A stretch of 64,000 nt of DNA from Leptofilum sp965223525 (lineage in GTDB: Bacteria > Chloroflexota > Anaerolineae > Promineifilales > Promineifilaceae): positions 868,001 to 932,000 of the forward strand of contig NZ_CBDCWX010000004.1 of the NCBI RefSeq assembly GCF_965223525.1. Direction: 5' to 3'. A program made the translations under genes and the position numbers. The first letter of the stretch is position 1; every line of letters starts with the position of its first letter. Positions 1 to 8,898 of the stretch are shown here, piece after piece. The notes under the pieces were generated by a model that saw only the letters and a list, made by a program, of their open reading frames with translations, searched no databases and was not told where the DNA came from.

Positions 1-1559
1 CGGCGACAACGGTGATTAACGCTTACGTGGTTCCCCTGATGACGCGCTACCTGCGGCGTTTGGCGGCTGGCGTTCAGCCGCGTCGCCTCTCGGTGATGCA
101 GAGCAACGGCGGCATTATTTCTGCCGCTACCGCCGGGGCACAGGCGGCACGGACGGCACTGTCTGGCCCGGCAGGGGGTGTGGTTGGGGCGCGGTTTGTG
201 GCGGGGCAGGCTGGTTTTCCTGAAATCATCACCTTCGACATGGGCGGCACGAGTACCGATGTGGCGCTTTGCCCTGGCCGCTTGCCCACCACTGCCAGCG
301 GCGAGATTGCTGGCTTGCCGCTGCGTTTGCCCATCATTGATATTCACACGGTGGGCGCAGGGGGCGGCAGCATGGCCGGCGTGGATGCTGGCGGTGCGTT
401 GCAGGTGGGGCCAGAAAGCGCGGGGGCGTTTCCGGGGCCTGCTTGTTACGGCCGTACCGAAAAGGAGATTAGAGATTGGAGACTAGAGACTGAACAAAAA
501 TCTCAAGTCTCAGGTCTCCGGTCTCTGTTAGCAACCGTTACCGATGCAAATTTAGTTCTAGGCCGACTGGACGCGGATCATTTTTTGGGCGGCACGATGC
601 GTTTGGACGAAACGGCAGCACGCGAGGCGTTATCTAATTTGGCTGAGAAAATGAAGGTAGATGATGCGGAAACGGCCGCTTGGGGCGTCATCCAGGTTGC
701 TAATGCCAACATGGAGCGTGCCATCCGCCGCATTTCGGTGGAGCGTGGCTACGACCCGCGCCGCTTTACCCTGATGCCCTTTGGCGGAGCCGGGCCGCTG
801 CACGCCTGCGAATTGGCTGAGAGTTTGCAAATTCCGCGCGTGCTGGTGCCGCCCGTGCCGGGTGTGCTCTCGGCGTTGGGGATGCTGGTGGCTGCGCCTA
901 CCAAAGATTACTCACAAACGGTGATGCGTACCGTGCAGCAGTGGTCGCAGGCAGATGAGGCGTGGCTGGCCGCGCAAGCCGAGCCAATCGCTGCCCGCGC
1001 TATCGCGGATATGGTGGCCGAGGGGCATGAAGAATCGAGCGTCACGTTACGCTATCGGCTGGACGTGCGGTACAAGGGACAGTCACATGAGCTAACGGTT
1101 CCCTGGCAAGCAGGCGATTTGGCCGTGAGCGATCTGTTCCACGCCGCGCATGAGCAGCGATACGGCTACCGTTTGCCCGATGACGAATTGTTGGAGGTGG
1201 TTACGCTGCGGGTAACGGCCACTTCGGCGGCGGACGCAGAGTCCGCTCTTAGCGCAGGCGTTGCCCCCGTTGATTCCCTCGCTAATCAACATGAATCATT
1301 GGGCGAGCCAGATGCCAGCACAGCAATTATTGATGAGAAGATGGTTTGGTTTGGGGAACGGCCGCTTCGGCATGGCTCAGTGCAGGCATACCAAACGAAC
1401 CTGTACAATCGAGAAAAATTACGCCCAGGCCACCAGTTTAGCGGCCCCGCCATTGTGTTCCAATATGATACGACGATTGTGATTCCGCCCAGTTGGGAAA
1501 CGGCCGTAGATCAATTTCACAATCTGATTTTGACTAAAGGGGAAGAGACTGGAGATTAG
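1..1559 (+). CDS. hyuA: Hydantoinase/5-oxoprolinase subunit A (HyuA family), 5' end missing
   Basis: ATP-dependent opening of a cyclic amide (hydantoin, 5-oxoproline or a related substrate) is the known role of this family, usually with a HyuB partner. The reading frame is open from base 3, before the first possible start (GTG at 12), so the gene begins outside the window. The 518 residues present match the family's C-terminal three quarters, including the ATTVINAYVVP segment, the phosphate-binding FDMGGTSTDV motif, GPACYGR and DANLVLGRL. Between GPACYGR and DANLVLGRL relatives have only a few residues; here about 25 extra residues are encoded by a palindromic repeat (464-526). The last codons and the TAG stop also lie in a copy of that repeat. 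The exact substrate cannot be told, and HyuB is not in the window. Confidence 0.9.
   Translation, partial: ATTVINAYVVPLMTRYLRRLAAGVQPRRLSVMQSNGGIISAATAGAQAARTALSGPAGGVVGARFVAGQAGFPEIITFDMGGTSTDVALCPGRLPTTASGEIAGLPLRLPIIDIHTVGAGGGSMAGVDAGGALQVGPESAGAFPGPACYGRTEKEIRDWRLETEQKSQVSGLRSLLATVTDANLVLGRLDADHFLGGTMRLDETAAREALSNLAEKMKVDDAETAAWGVIQVANANMERAIRRISVERGYDPRRFTLMPFGGAGPLHACELAESLQIPRVLVPPVPGVLSALGMLVAAPTKDYSQTVMRTVQQWSQADEAWLAAQAEPIAARAIADMVAEGHEESSVTLRYRLDVRYKGQSHELTVPWQAGDLAVSDLFHAAHEQRYGYRLPDDELLEVVTLRVTATSAADAESALSAGVAPVDSLANQHESLGEPDASTAIIDEKMVWFGERPLRHGSVQAYQTNLYNREKLRPGHQFSGPAIVFQYDTTIVIPPSWETAVDQFHNLILTKGEETGD
464..526. repeat. In-frame palindromic repeat, family A, inside hyuA
   Basis: A purine-rich arm (GGAGATTAGAGATTGGAGAC) is followed after a short spacer by a pyrimidine-rich arm made of TCTC/GTCTC words, giving an imperfect inverted repeat. 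The same words make up the hairpin just after this gene (1542-1606). The reading frame runs through it without a stop and adds residues that relatives lack. Confidence 0.75.
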
Positions 1560-1606
1560 AGATTGGAGACTGGCTAATCTCTAATCTCCAGTCTCCAATC
1601 TCTAAC
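1542..1606. repeat. Palindromic repeat, family A, at the hyuA stop; possible terminator
   Basis: AGAGATTGGAGACTGG and its exact reverse complement flank a 14-base centre, giving a 16-bp perfect stem. The left flank encodes the last residues and the TAG stop of hyuA. The element lies between two convergent genes and may act as a terminator for both, but neither side has a long T-run. Confidence 0.75.
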
Positions 1607-1612
1607 AAAATT

Positions 1613-3679
1613 TTAGCTTTCTTCGTCTGCGGCTTTGGCTTTGGCAATAACGTCTGCCTGCATGTGGTTGGGCACACGGCCGTAGCGCAAATATTTCATG
1701 CCAAACACACCACGTCCCTGCGTCATCGAGCGCAGATCGGCGGTGTAGGTTTGCATTTCAGCCAGCGGCACCTCTGCGTTTACGATGCTCTTGGTGCCTT
1801 CCTGGTCCATGCCCAATACGCGGGCGCGGCGGGTGTTCATATCGCCTAAAATATCGCCCATGTTGTCTGATGGCACGGTAACAGAAACTTCATAGATCGG
1901 CTCTAGCAACACAGGGCCTGCGCCCAGCATGGCTTTCTTAAACCCTTCACGCCCGGCCGTCTGGAAAGCAATTTCCTTCGAGTCTACCGGATGTTCCTTA
2001 CCGTCGTAAACAATGGCTTTGACGCCAACCACTGGATAGCCAGCCACCGGGCCAGATTCAAGTGCCTGACGGCAGCCTTTTTCGGTGGCGGCAACAAATG
2101 GTTGGGAGATAGCACCACCAAAAATTTCGGAGCCAAACTCAAATTCAGCATCATCGTCCAGCGACTCTACCCGCAGGAAGACGCGGGCATACTGCCCAGC
2201 ACCGCCAGACTGCTTTTTGTGCGTGTATTCGGCTGAGTTGGTTTGGGTGATTGTTTCGCGGTAGGGTACTTTGGGGATGGTGGTGTTGAAATGCACACCA
2301 AATTTGGATTCCGCTTTTTTGACGGCAATATCCAGGTGGGTGTTGCCCATGCCGGCAAGAATTGTTTCATGCGTGGCGGTTTCTGTATGCCATTTCAGCG
2401 TTGGGTCTTCGGTGGTAAGGCGGTTGAGCGCTTGGCTAAGTTTGGCCACGTCTGATTGGGAGACAGGGTGAATGGCAACCTGGGCAATGGGGTTTGGTTG
2501 CTCGATGGCAGCAATTTGCAGCTTGTTGCCTTTGTCGCATAGGGTGGCGTTGGTGTGGGCATCGCCCAATTTTACAACGGCACCGATGTCGCCGCTGTGT
2601 AGCTTGGGTACGGCCGTTTGGTCTTTACCCGTCAATATTTGTAGCGTACCTACCCGGACTTCGCTATCACTCATGGCATCCCAAATGCGGCTGTCGGACT
2701 CCAGAATGCCACCGTAGACGCGAATATAGCTCATACGGCCGTATGGGTCTTCCCGCGTCTTGAAAATGAAGGCTGCCAGCGGGGAACTGTCGTCCACTTT
2801 GTGGATCACTTCTTCGCCAGCGGCGTTGGTAGCCGTAAACCCATCGTTTTCGTTAGGGGCAGGGAAAAGGCGCACCAGGGCATTCATCAGCGGCACTACG
2901 GCAACATTGGCTTGCGGGGCGCTGTAGATGACCGGAATGGCCGACCCTTGCTGCATGGCCAGCTTGAGACCACGAATAATATCTTCATCCGACAAGCCGT
3001 CATCCTCAAAATATTTTTCCATCAGCTCGTCGTCACCCTCGGCAGCGGCCTCAACAATGGCAAGATGAGCTTCTTCGGCGGCATCGGCCAGGTCGTCGGG
3101 GATGGGGCCGCGTTCGTCCTTTTCACCCAGGCGGACTTCCATCGAGAGCAAATCCACCACGCCTTTGAAGTTGGTGCCTTCACCGATGGGGAGTTGCAGC
3201 GGAATAAAGTTGCCGCTCAGATTGTCCCGAATACTCTGGAAGGCACGAGCCGCGCGCACATTTTCACGATCCATCTTGTTGATGACGATCATGCGGGGCA
3301 AGCTGCGCTTTTCGGCTTCGCCCCAAACAATTTCGGTACCCACTTCTACACCAGAGACGGCTTCTACCAGCACCACGGCACCCTCGGCAACGGCCAAAGC
3401 GGCGTTCACCTCGCCGATGAAGTCGGCGTAGCCAGGCGTGTCTAGCACGTTAATTTTCTTCTCTTTCCATTCAATAGGTGCCAGGGCAGTGGCAATTGAG
3501 CTATTGCGGCTGATTTCTTCTTCTTCAAAGTCCATTACGGCTGTACCGCTTTGCACATCCCCCATGCGGGTGGTGACGCCCGTGTTGAAAAGCATTCGCT
3601 CGACCAGGGTTGTTTTGCCCGCACCGTTGTGCGAGATGAGGGCAATGTTTCGGATTTGTCCTGTCTTAAACTCTTTCAT
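1613..3679 (-). CDS. Elongation factor G-like GTPase (EF-G paralogue)
   Basis: Translational GTPase of 688 residues with the EF-G domain order: GTPase domain (about 1-280), domain II, then domains III-V. The P-loop is SHNGAGKT (16-23) instead of the canonical GHVDAGKT/S. DTPG (80-83) and NKMD (134-137) are present. The switch I region lacks the RGITI sequence of canonical EF-G and has EEEISRNSSI instead. These are marks of the EF-G-like paralogue group (mycobacterial FusA2 and Thermus TTHA1498 type), whose role is poorly defined. No ribosomal protein or EF-Tu gene lies nearby, unlike canonical fusA. An AGAGG ribosome binding site precedes the ATG. Confidence 0.85.
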   Translation of the reverse strand: MKEFKTGQIRNIALISHNGAGKTTLVERMLFNTGVTTRMGDVQSGTAVMDFEEEEISRNSSIATALAPIEWKEKKINVLDTPGYADFIGEVNAALAVAEGAVVLVEAVSGVEVGTEIVWGEAEKRSLPRMIVINKMDRENVRAARAFQSIRDNLSGNFIPLQLPIGEGTNFKGVVDLLSMEVRLGEKDERGPIPDDLADAAEEAHLAIVEAAAEGDDELMEKYFEDDGLSDEDIIRGLKLAMQQGSAIPVIYSAPQANVAVVPLMNALVRLFPAPNENDGFTATNAAGEEVIHKVDDSSPLAAFIFKTREDPYGRMSYIRVYGGILESDSRIWDAMSDSEVRVGTLQILTGKDQTAVPKLHSGDIGAVVKLGDAHTNATLCDKGNKLQIAAIEQPNPIAQVAIHPVSQSDVAKLSQALNRLTTEDPTLKWHTETATHETILAGMGNTHLDIAVKKAESKFGVHFNTTIPKVPYRETITQTNSAEYTHKKQSGGAGQYARVFLRVESLDDDAEFEFGSEIFGGAISQPFVAATEKGCRQALESGPVAGYPVVGVKAIVYDGKEHPVDSKEIAFQTAGREGFKKAMLGAGPVLLEPIYEVSVTVPSDNMGDILGDMNTRRARVLGMDQEGTKSIVNAEVPLAEMQTYTADLRSMTQGRGVFGMKYLRYGRVPNHMQADVIAKAKAADEES

Positions 3680-4099
3680 TCGTTAAAAACCTCTTGGAAT
3701 TGTGTATAAGGTATTATTTATAGATAATTTTGTGCAGGTGACGAGACCACTGGATTGATGTGTTTGGGGATTGGGATGGTTGGTGCGAAAGTGTATCAAT
3801 GATGGTTTTGGTAGCCGCCACCTGATCGGGGAAATCAAGTGGGTGGTTCCTTTCTTGATTTGGTTCTTTTACTGAAGCGACTGATTTTAGATGAATTTGT
3901 ACACACCTTTTGCTTCAGTTCATCTGTTCAGAGCCTGTTTTCTTGGAAGAAATTTGATTGCCGGAACAGAAGTGAACGGGGGCGATTTTATTGGAAAACA
4001 GGGGAGTTGTCAAAATGGTGCAACGGCCGTTTGCCTGTTGCGTAATAGGTGATAGTTGGCGTAAAAACGCTGGAGATTTGTTACTTGGAGGCATTGCAG
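3680..4099. other. Divergent intergenic region, probable promoters
   Basis: This 420-bp spacer separates the minus-strand EF-G paralogue from the plus-strand LiaF-like gene, so it should hold promoters for both. Reading leftward, an AT-rich stretch with TATAAATAATA (about 3710-3725) could be a -10 region for the GTPase gene, but I see no convincing -35. One ACGGCCGT copy lies at 4022. The short open frames in it have no ribosome binding site or recognisable product. Confidence 0.4.
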
Positions 4100-5143
4100 A
4101 TGGATGATTTACAGAGTCGTCGTAGACGGAAAAGCGGCCGTTCCTTGTTTGGGCCGATTTTTTTAATTGGTGTAGGTGCTTACTTTTTGTTGCGGAATAT
4201 GGGCGTTGTGTCTGACCTCAACTGGGGGTTGGCCTTCCAGCTTTGGCCGTTGCTGCTTATCTTTTTGGGGTTGAATATTATTGTGCAGCAGGTAAGACGG
4301 CCGTTTGGCACTTTCTTGAGCGGCATTGTGAGTTTAGCAGCCGTGGGCGTCTTTGGTGCCGTGCTGCTGTTTGGCGTGGAGCTGCCGTTGCTGTCTCGGT
4401 TTAATTTGCAGTCTGCAGCCAACTATCGGCAAGAAACGGTAACGGTTTCTGCCGAGGGTGCCCGAAGTGCCGAAATCTTCCTGGATTTAGGTGCGCTGGG
4501 GGCAGATGTCACTGACCTGGAGAGCGACCAAAATTTGCTGGAAGGGAACTTAAGCCTGGTGGGCGAACTCCAGTTTCAGGAGTCGCTACAAGGGTCTAAA
4601 GCCAATATTTCATTAGGTGAACGTAACCTGAACTTTTGGAACGGCGGCTTTGCATTTGGCGGCCAGGAACCACCGTGGCAAATTGGCTTGAGCCGCACCG
4701 TGCCCATAGATTTGAACGTGGAAATGGGTTCGGGGGCTTCTGATTTGAAGCTTGGTAGCTTGAACCTCGAAGATTTTGCACTTGATATGGGGTCTGGGGC
4801 GGCCAATGTGCAGCTACCCGGTGGGGCCTTTGAAATTAATATTGAAGGTGGGTCCGGCAAACTGGTGATGACGCTGCCGCCAGACGGCCGTCACCGCATA
4901 GATATTGATGGTGGGTCTGGCGCAATGGACCTCTTTTTGCCGCCGAATATGGAAGCACGGGTGGAGCTAGACAGCGGCTCTGGGCGCGTCTCGTTAGATG
5001 ACCGCTTTGAGCGCATCTCAGGTGACGACAGGGATGGTATCTGGCAAACCCTTAACTATGAAGCCGACAGCAACAACCGTTTGCTCATCATTATTGAGGG
5101 CGGCTCTGGCTCCATTGCCATCCGCCCGCAGACAGGGCGGTAA
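4100..5143 (+). CDS. LiaF/LiaI-like membrane protein with Gly-Ser beta-ladder
   Basis: Membrane protein of 347 residues. The N-terminal third resembles the LiaI/LiaF-like transmembrane region (DUF5668), with hydrophobic segments at about 15-32, 43-62 and 69-92. The C-terminal part has six regularly spaced xGSG turns (MGSGASDL, MGSGAANV, GGSGKLV, GGSGAMD, SGSGRVS, GGSGSIA) about 20 residues apart, as expected of a DUF4097/LiaF-type right-handed beta-helix. Relatives sense or modulate envelope stress, but no LiaRS-type pair is adjacent, so the role here is inferred. I chose the ATG at 4100 rather than 4049 because GGAGG lies 8 bases upstream. Confidence 0.7.
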   Translation: MDDLQSRRRRKSGRSLFGPIFLIGVGAYFLLRNMGVVSDLNWGLAFQLWPLLLIFLGLNIIVQQVRRPFGTFLSGIVSLAAVGVFGAVLLFGVELPLLSRFNLQSAANYRQETVTVSAEGARSAEIFLDLGALGADVTDLESDQNLLEGNLSLVGELQFQESLQGSKANISLGERNLNFWNGGFAFGGQEPPWQIGLSRTVPIDLNVEMGSGASDLKLGSLNLEDFALDMGSGAANVQLPGGAFEINIEGGSGKLVMTLPPDGRHRIDIDGGSGAMDLFLPPNMEARVELDSGSGRVSLDDRFERISGDDRDGIWQTLNYEADSNNRLLIIIEGGSGSIAIRPQTGR

Positions 5144-5144
5144 T

Positions 5145-5206
5145 CGATAATCAGTATTCAGTAATCAGTGGTCGGATTACCGAATACCGTTTACTGATTA
5201 CCGTTA
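5145..5206. repeat. Palindromic repeat, family B
   Basis: Inverted repeat built from permuted words related to GTAATCAGT and ACTGATTACCG, between the convergent LiaF-like and sufE genes. Its right arm encodes the last residues (NGNQ) and the TAA stop of sufE. Related elements lie at 16201-16268, 21537-21612 and 22597-22660. Confidence 0.75.
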
Positions 5207-5619
5207 GCAGCAAGCTGCTGCATGTGGGCGAGAACGGCCGTAATACCATTCAGTCGTTGCCCCGTAAGCACTTGCTGCAAGCCCATGCCCAGATAAAACT
5301 CCAGGGGAATCTTTTGGATGTCTTCTGGCGTTGTCCAGCCGATGCCTTCTTGCAGCAGCGAGGCGTAGCCGCGCACGGTGGGAGCTTCTTCGGGAATGTC
5401 GAAGTGGTAAAAGATTTTGCCATCTTGCCATTCCGGGAAGATGAAGACGGGGGACATGCACTCGTGTACCTCGTCTTTATTGGCGTCGCTGGTGTCAATG
5501 TGGTCTGGCACGGGCGGCAGCTTTTCGGCAAACTCCAGCAAATATTCCAGCTTTTCTTGCCCTTCACAGATGGCAAAATCTTCAACAATTTCTTCTAATT
5601 TTTCTGGTAAGTCGTTCAT
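5191..5619 (-). CDS. sufE: SufE-like cysteine desulfuration protein
   Basis: SufE family proteins accept persulfide sulfur from a SufS-type cysteine desulfurase and pass it to Fe-S scaffolds. The protein has 142 residues, the usual size. The family's active cysteine is visible as C54 in HECMSPV, and the C-terminal half contains the typical GLQQVLTGQRLNGI segment. I chose the ATG at 5619 because the family's N-terminus (MNDLPEKLEEIVEDF) begins there; a longer frame to 5745 overlaps the upstream gene. It lies 10 bp after the STAND protein gene and may be cotranscribed with it. No sufS or sufBCD is in the window. The C-terminal NGNQ comes from a palindromic repeat. Confidence 0.85.
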   Translation of the reverse strand: MNDLPEKLEEIVEDFAICEGQEKLEYLLEFAEKLPPVPDHIDTSDANKDEVHECMSPVFIFPEWQDGKIFYHFDIPEEAPTVRGYASLLQEGIGWTTPEDIQKIPLEFYLGMGLQQVLTGQRLNGITAVLAHMQQLAANGNQ

Positions 5620-5629
5620 ACTGTCTATT

Positions 5630-8600
5630 TTATCTCTCAACTTCTCGCATACCGTAAACGTGGATTTCGCCAGCGGTGGTGCCAAAAAGTAGGTAATGGC
5701 CATCCGGCGAGAAGATAAGCGAGGTGACGCCGTCGGCTTCAGCATCTAGCTCAAGCAGCATTTCGCCGTCCTCGGTGTGCCATAGCCGCACCGTGCCATC
5801 TTCCGGGCTGCTGGTGGCTAAAATGGTGCCATCTGGCGAGAATTCGGCGTGCGCATTGCCAGAGTGAATACCTTCTAAGCCATAGATCAAAGGTGGGCTG
5901 TTGTTTTGAGCGGCATAATCGTACAGTTCGACACGGCCGTTTGCAAAACCCAGTGCTAAAATTGTGTTGTCTGGTGATAGAGCCATGTCAATCGTACCAG
6001 AGACGTTTTTGTTAAACGGCCGTCCAAAGCTCCGGTTTATTTCTTCCCCCACAAAAACGGACTCATCTTGCCCTTCATCCTCAAGGAGCCCAAAAAACGT
6101 CCCATCATAAGAAAATATAGCGTCCCGATAGCAGGCATTGGTGTTGTAATTTTGCGATTCGCTATCAATTTCTTCCAGGCCGTCTTCTGTGACTAAAAAG
6201 TAGCCCCATTTAGCACGTCCACCTATCAGAACGGCGTTGCCATTTGGGGTAAAAGCGGCACTGCATGGGTTGCTTAAGCCATACGCAGAGAGGCTGTTTT
6301 GCTGCCAAATTTGCTCGCCTAAATCTAATGCCCAAGCAGTTGCTGTGCTGCCTGTTATAGCGTACATTTCAATGTGATCAGACGTAAAACCAATCGCCCG
6401 AACTGCCCCAAAGGTCGTTTCTTGAGGCGGTAACATCAATTGTCCATCTGACAGCCGCCAAAGGTAGATGGTGGCAGGCGGCGTGAGCTCGTGTCCGTCG
6501 TAACGCCCTGCGGCAATGTAGCGTGGGGCAAAGGTAGAGGCGGGGCCAATGGCGAGGCTTAGTGGAAAAAACTGTTCATCATCTCCCCCGGTAAGGGTGA
6601 TGATTTTGACAAGATTTGCCTCTTCGAGATCGTTTGCGGTCACAAACGGCCGTAGTGGGTCTTCATCAACATCATCCAAGCGACGATCATCGTCGGTATC
6701 TGGGTCTAACGGATCCGTGCCTAGCATCACTTCATCGCCGTCTTGCAGGCCGTCTTCGTCGGTATCAGGGTTGTTGGGATTCGTACCAGCGGCCGTTTCC
6801 TGGGCTAGTGTCAGTCCATCGGCATCCACATCTACATCTTGAGCCAGGATCGCAGCAGCCGTTGCCGTAGCGCGTATGGCTTGCGCTTCTTCACTGTCAT
6901 CGTTTAGCTCTGCTAGTTGAGTATCAAGCGTGCCTTGTAATTCAATCAAATTATTTATTTCTTCATTGGCAGCGCGGGCGGCATTGACGGCAGCAACGGC
7001 TGTTGCTTCGTTATTAGAGGCATTCAAGGCATTGGCCTCAGAGGTGGATTGGGCAGCAACGGCCGTTTCTGCCAGTTCACGGTTATCCTCAGCCTGCCGA
7101 CTAAAAACGATGCTGGCCACAATTGAGCCCACTAAAATGATCACTAAGGCGCTGATGCCCAAAATCTGGATTAAACGTTCACTGCGGGCGCGATGTTCAA
7201 CGGTATGAACGCTCTCGGCCAAAAATCCCCGTTCCAAATCGTTGAGTTCATCATCGTGCTGGGAGGCCCACACCTGCGCTTGCTCCAGCCGTGCGCCGCG
7301 ATACAGTTCGCCGGAATCGCGGTTAAGCTGCTGCCATGCTTGGGCAGATTCCGTCAGGTGGCGGTGCAGACGCAGGCCGTCTCGGTTTTCATCCAGCCAG
7401 CGGCGTAGCGTCGGCCATTCGCGGATGAGGGCCTCGTGGGCCACTTCGGCAGATTCTTCATCTGTGGTGACCAATCGCGCCGCAGATAGCAGATTGAGGA
7501 CAGCCTGGGTTTCTTCCGCAGCATCGCTAGCGGGCAGTAATTCGCTAATGAGGGCGCGGCGGCGCGTGTCTTGGGTGCCTTCGCCCAGCTCTGTGAGCCG
7601 CAGGAAGATGCTGCGGGCGATTGTTTGCTGGTCTGGCGTGAGCTTTTGGGCGTAGACGGATTCGGCCGTTTTGGCTATGGCGCCCTGCACGCCACCTGCA
7701 TCGGTGTAGCCGCTAAAGGTAAGCGTGATGCCTTCGCGCCGCTGCCACGTTTCTAGCAGAGCGTGGGAAAGCAGGGGCAGCGCACCGGGCTCTGGCGTTT
7801 GTTCGCCCGTTGCGCCCACGTCGCGCAACAGCAAATCAACCAGACCCTCCTCGAAGGTGAGGCCATGCTGCTGGGCCGGTTGCTCAATGGCGCGGCGCAG
7901 CTCGGTGGGGTTCATGGCACCGATGTACCGCTGTTGCGTTTCTAGCAGGTGGCGCAGGGGTTCATATTGGGCGCAGTGGTGGTAAAAGTCGGCACGCAGG
8001 GCGATGATGGCGCGGGTGGGGCGGTTGCTGGCAGCGTCATTGGGATTGGAAACGGCCGTTACCAAATTATCCACAAAGGCTTGCCGCTCTCTTTCTGACC
8101 GGCACAGGGTAAACAACTCTTCAAACTGGTCAATGACCAGCAGTAACTGCTCATCTTCTTTTACCAGCCGCCGCGCTGCCAGATGCAAGCTGCGTGGATC
8201 GCTGGCCATCGCGTCAATAAATTTAGCCGTCACGCCCACAGAATCGGTATGGCGGGTTAAGGTAGTGGCTAATGCTTCCAGCGGGTGGTGTGTGGGCGTG
8301 AAAATGTGGATTTTGAGGCTGGGCTGCACTTTTTGCAAGGCAGGCACCAACCCTGCCCGCACCAACGACGATTTGCCGCTGCCGGATGCGCCAACGACGG
8401 CTAAAAAGTTGCTCTGTTGCAGGTGGTCAGTCAGTTTAGCCGTGAGTGTTTCGCGGCCAAAAAAGAGGTCGGCGTGGTCAGCGTCGAAATATTTCAGACC
8501 CATGAACGGGGGATCATCGTCGGAAACGGCCGTTGCCATCATCTTCCGCCAATTCACTCTGGGTCGTATTCCTTCGCATAGCGAAATTAGTTCGGCAATC

Positions 8601-8776
8601 CGCTGTTCACGCACGCAGAGCGAAACCAACTCTCGCGTTTTGTCCAGCTTGCTGCCGGGCGGCAACGCTTCGTAATCCAGATTCAGGTCAAAACAAAGTG
8701 TTCGCAGCTCACTTTCATTAAAAGCGTCTACCATTGCTTGGCGTAGTTTTCGTTGATTGAGGGTTTCAGCGGTCAT
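5630..8776 (-). CDS. EAD1-STAND NTPase with membrane anchor, TSP3 calcium repeats and WD40 propeller
   Basis: A 1048-residue multidomain protein. Residues 5-80 resemble effector-associated domain 1 (AFNESELRTLCFDLNLDYE). The NTPase of the nSTAND1 type follows, with Walker A GASGSGKSS (129-137) and Walker B LLLVIDQFEE (211-220). A single transmembrane helix lies at about 536-558, then an Ala/Asn/Glu-rich stretch (560-645), acidic thrombospondin type-3-like calcium repeats with DxDxDG motifs (about 647-709), and WD40-like blades to the end. STAND proteins are signal-responsive switches in programmed death, immunity or regulation. This layout would put the NTPase in the cytoplasm and the propeller outside, which is inferred. 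The start at 8776 fits the EAD boundary, though no clear ribosome binding site is seen. Confidence 0.8.
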   Translation of the reverse strand: MTAETLNQRKLRQAMVDAFNESELRTLCFDLNLDYEALPPGSKLDKTRELVSLCVREQRIAELISLCEGIRPRVNWRKMMATAVSDDDPPFMGLKYFDADHADLFFGRETLTAKLTDHLQQSNFLAVVGASGSGKSSLVRAGLVPALQKVQPSLKIHIFTPTHHPLEALATTLTRHTDSVGVTAKFIDAMASDPRSLHLAARRLVKEDEQLLLVIDQFEELFTLCRSERERQAFVDNLVTAVSNPNDAASNRPTRAIIALRADFYHHCAQYEPLRHLLETQQRYIGAMNPTELRRAIEQPAQQHGLTFEEGLVDLLLRDVGATGEQTPEPGALPLLSHALLETWQRREGITLTFSGYTDAGGVQGAIAKTAESVYAQKLTPDQQTIARSIFLRLTELGEGTQDTRRRALISELLPASDAAEETQAVLNLLSAARLVTTDEESAEVAHEALIREWPTLRRWLDENRDGLRLHRHLTESAQAWQQLNRDSGELYRGARLEQAQVWASQHDDELNDLERGFLAESVHTVEHRARSERLIQILGISALVIILVGSIVASIVFSRQAEDNRELAETAVAAQSTSEANALNASNNEATAVAAVNAARAANEEINNLIELQGTLDTQLAELNDDSEEAQAIRATATAAAILAQDVDVDADGLTLAQETAAGTNPNNPDTDEDGLQDGDEVMLGTDPLDPDTDDDRRLDDVDEDPLRPFVTANDLEEANLVKIITLTGGDDEQFFPLSLAIGPASTFAPRYIAAGRYDGHELTPPATIYLWRLSDGQLMLPPQETTFGAVRAIGFTSDHIEMYAITGSTATAWALDLGEQIWQQNSLSAYGLSNPCSAAFTPNGNAVLIGGRAKWGYFLVTEDGLEEIDSESQNYNTNACYRDAIFSYDGTFFGLLEDEGQDESVFVGEEINRSFGRPFNKNVSGTIDMALSPDNTILALGFANGRVELYDYAAQNNSPPLIYGLEGIHSGNAHAEFSPDGTILATSSPEDGTVRLWHTEDGEMLLELDAEADGVTSLIFSPDGHYLLFGTTAGEIHVYGMREVER

Positions 8777-8860
8777 TGGCACGCATTGTACGCGAGGGGG
8801 GGGAAACATCGCAACAGGCAATTTTCTGCACCGCTTTTTTACGGACGGCCGTTTCCTCTG

Positions 8861-8869
8861 TGCTATACT
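8861..8869 (+). promoter_or_regulatory. Extended -10 promoter element for the DinB-like gene
   Basis: TGCTATACT matches an extended -10 (TGnTATAAT-like), 30 bases before the ATG at 8899. No good -35 is visible, which is common for extended -10 promoters. The spacer is divergent; the STAND gene must start on the other strand. Confidence 0.4.
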
Positions 8870-8898
8870 CGGCAAAGACTGCAAAAAGGACAGAAGAA

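Noticed and set aside
2801..3445. Plus-strand open frame of 214 codons opposite the EF-G paralogue
   Set aside because: It lies wholly within the conserved GTPase gene on the other strand and has no recognisable domain or ribosome binding site.
3839..4045. 68-codon open frame before the LiaF-like gene
   Set aside because: No ribosome binding site and no protein-like pattern; it lies in a probable promoter region.
8004..8675. Plus-strand open frame of 223 codons opposite the STAND protein gene
   Set aside because: It mirrors the conserved NTPase region and has no family features.
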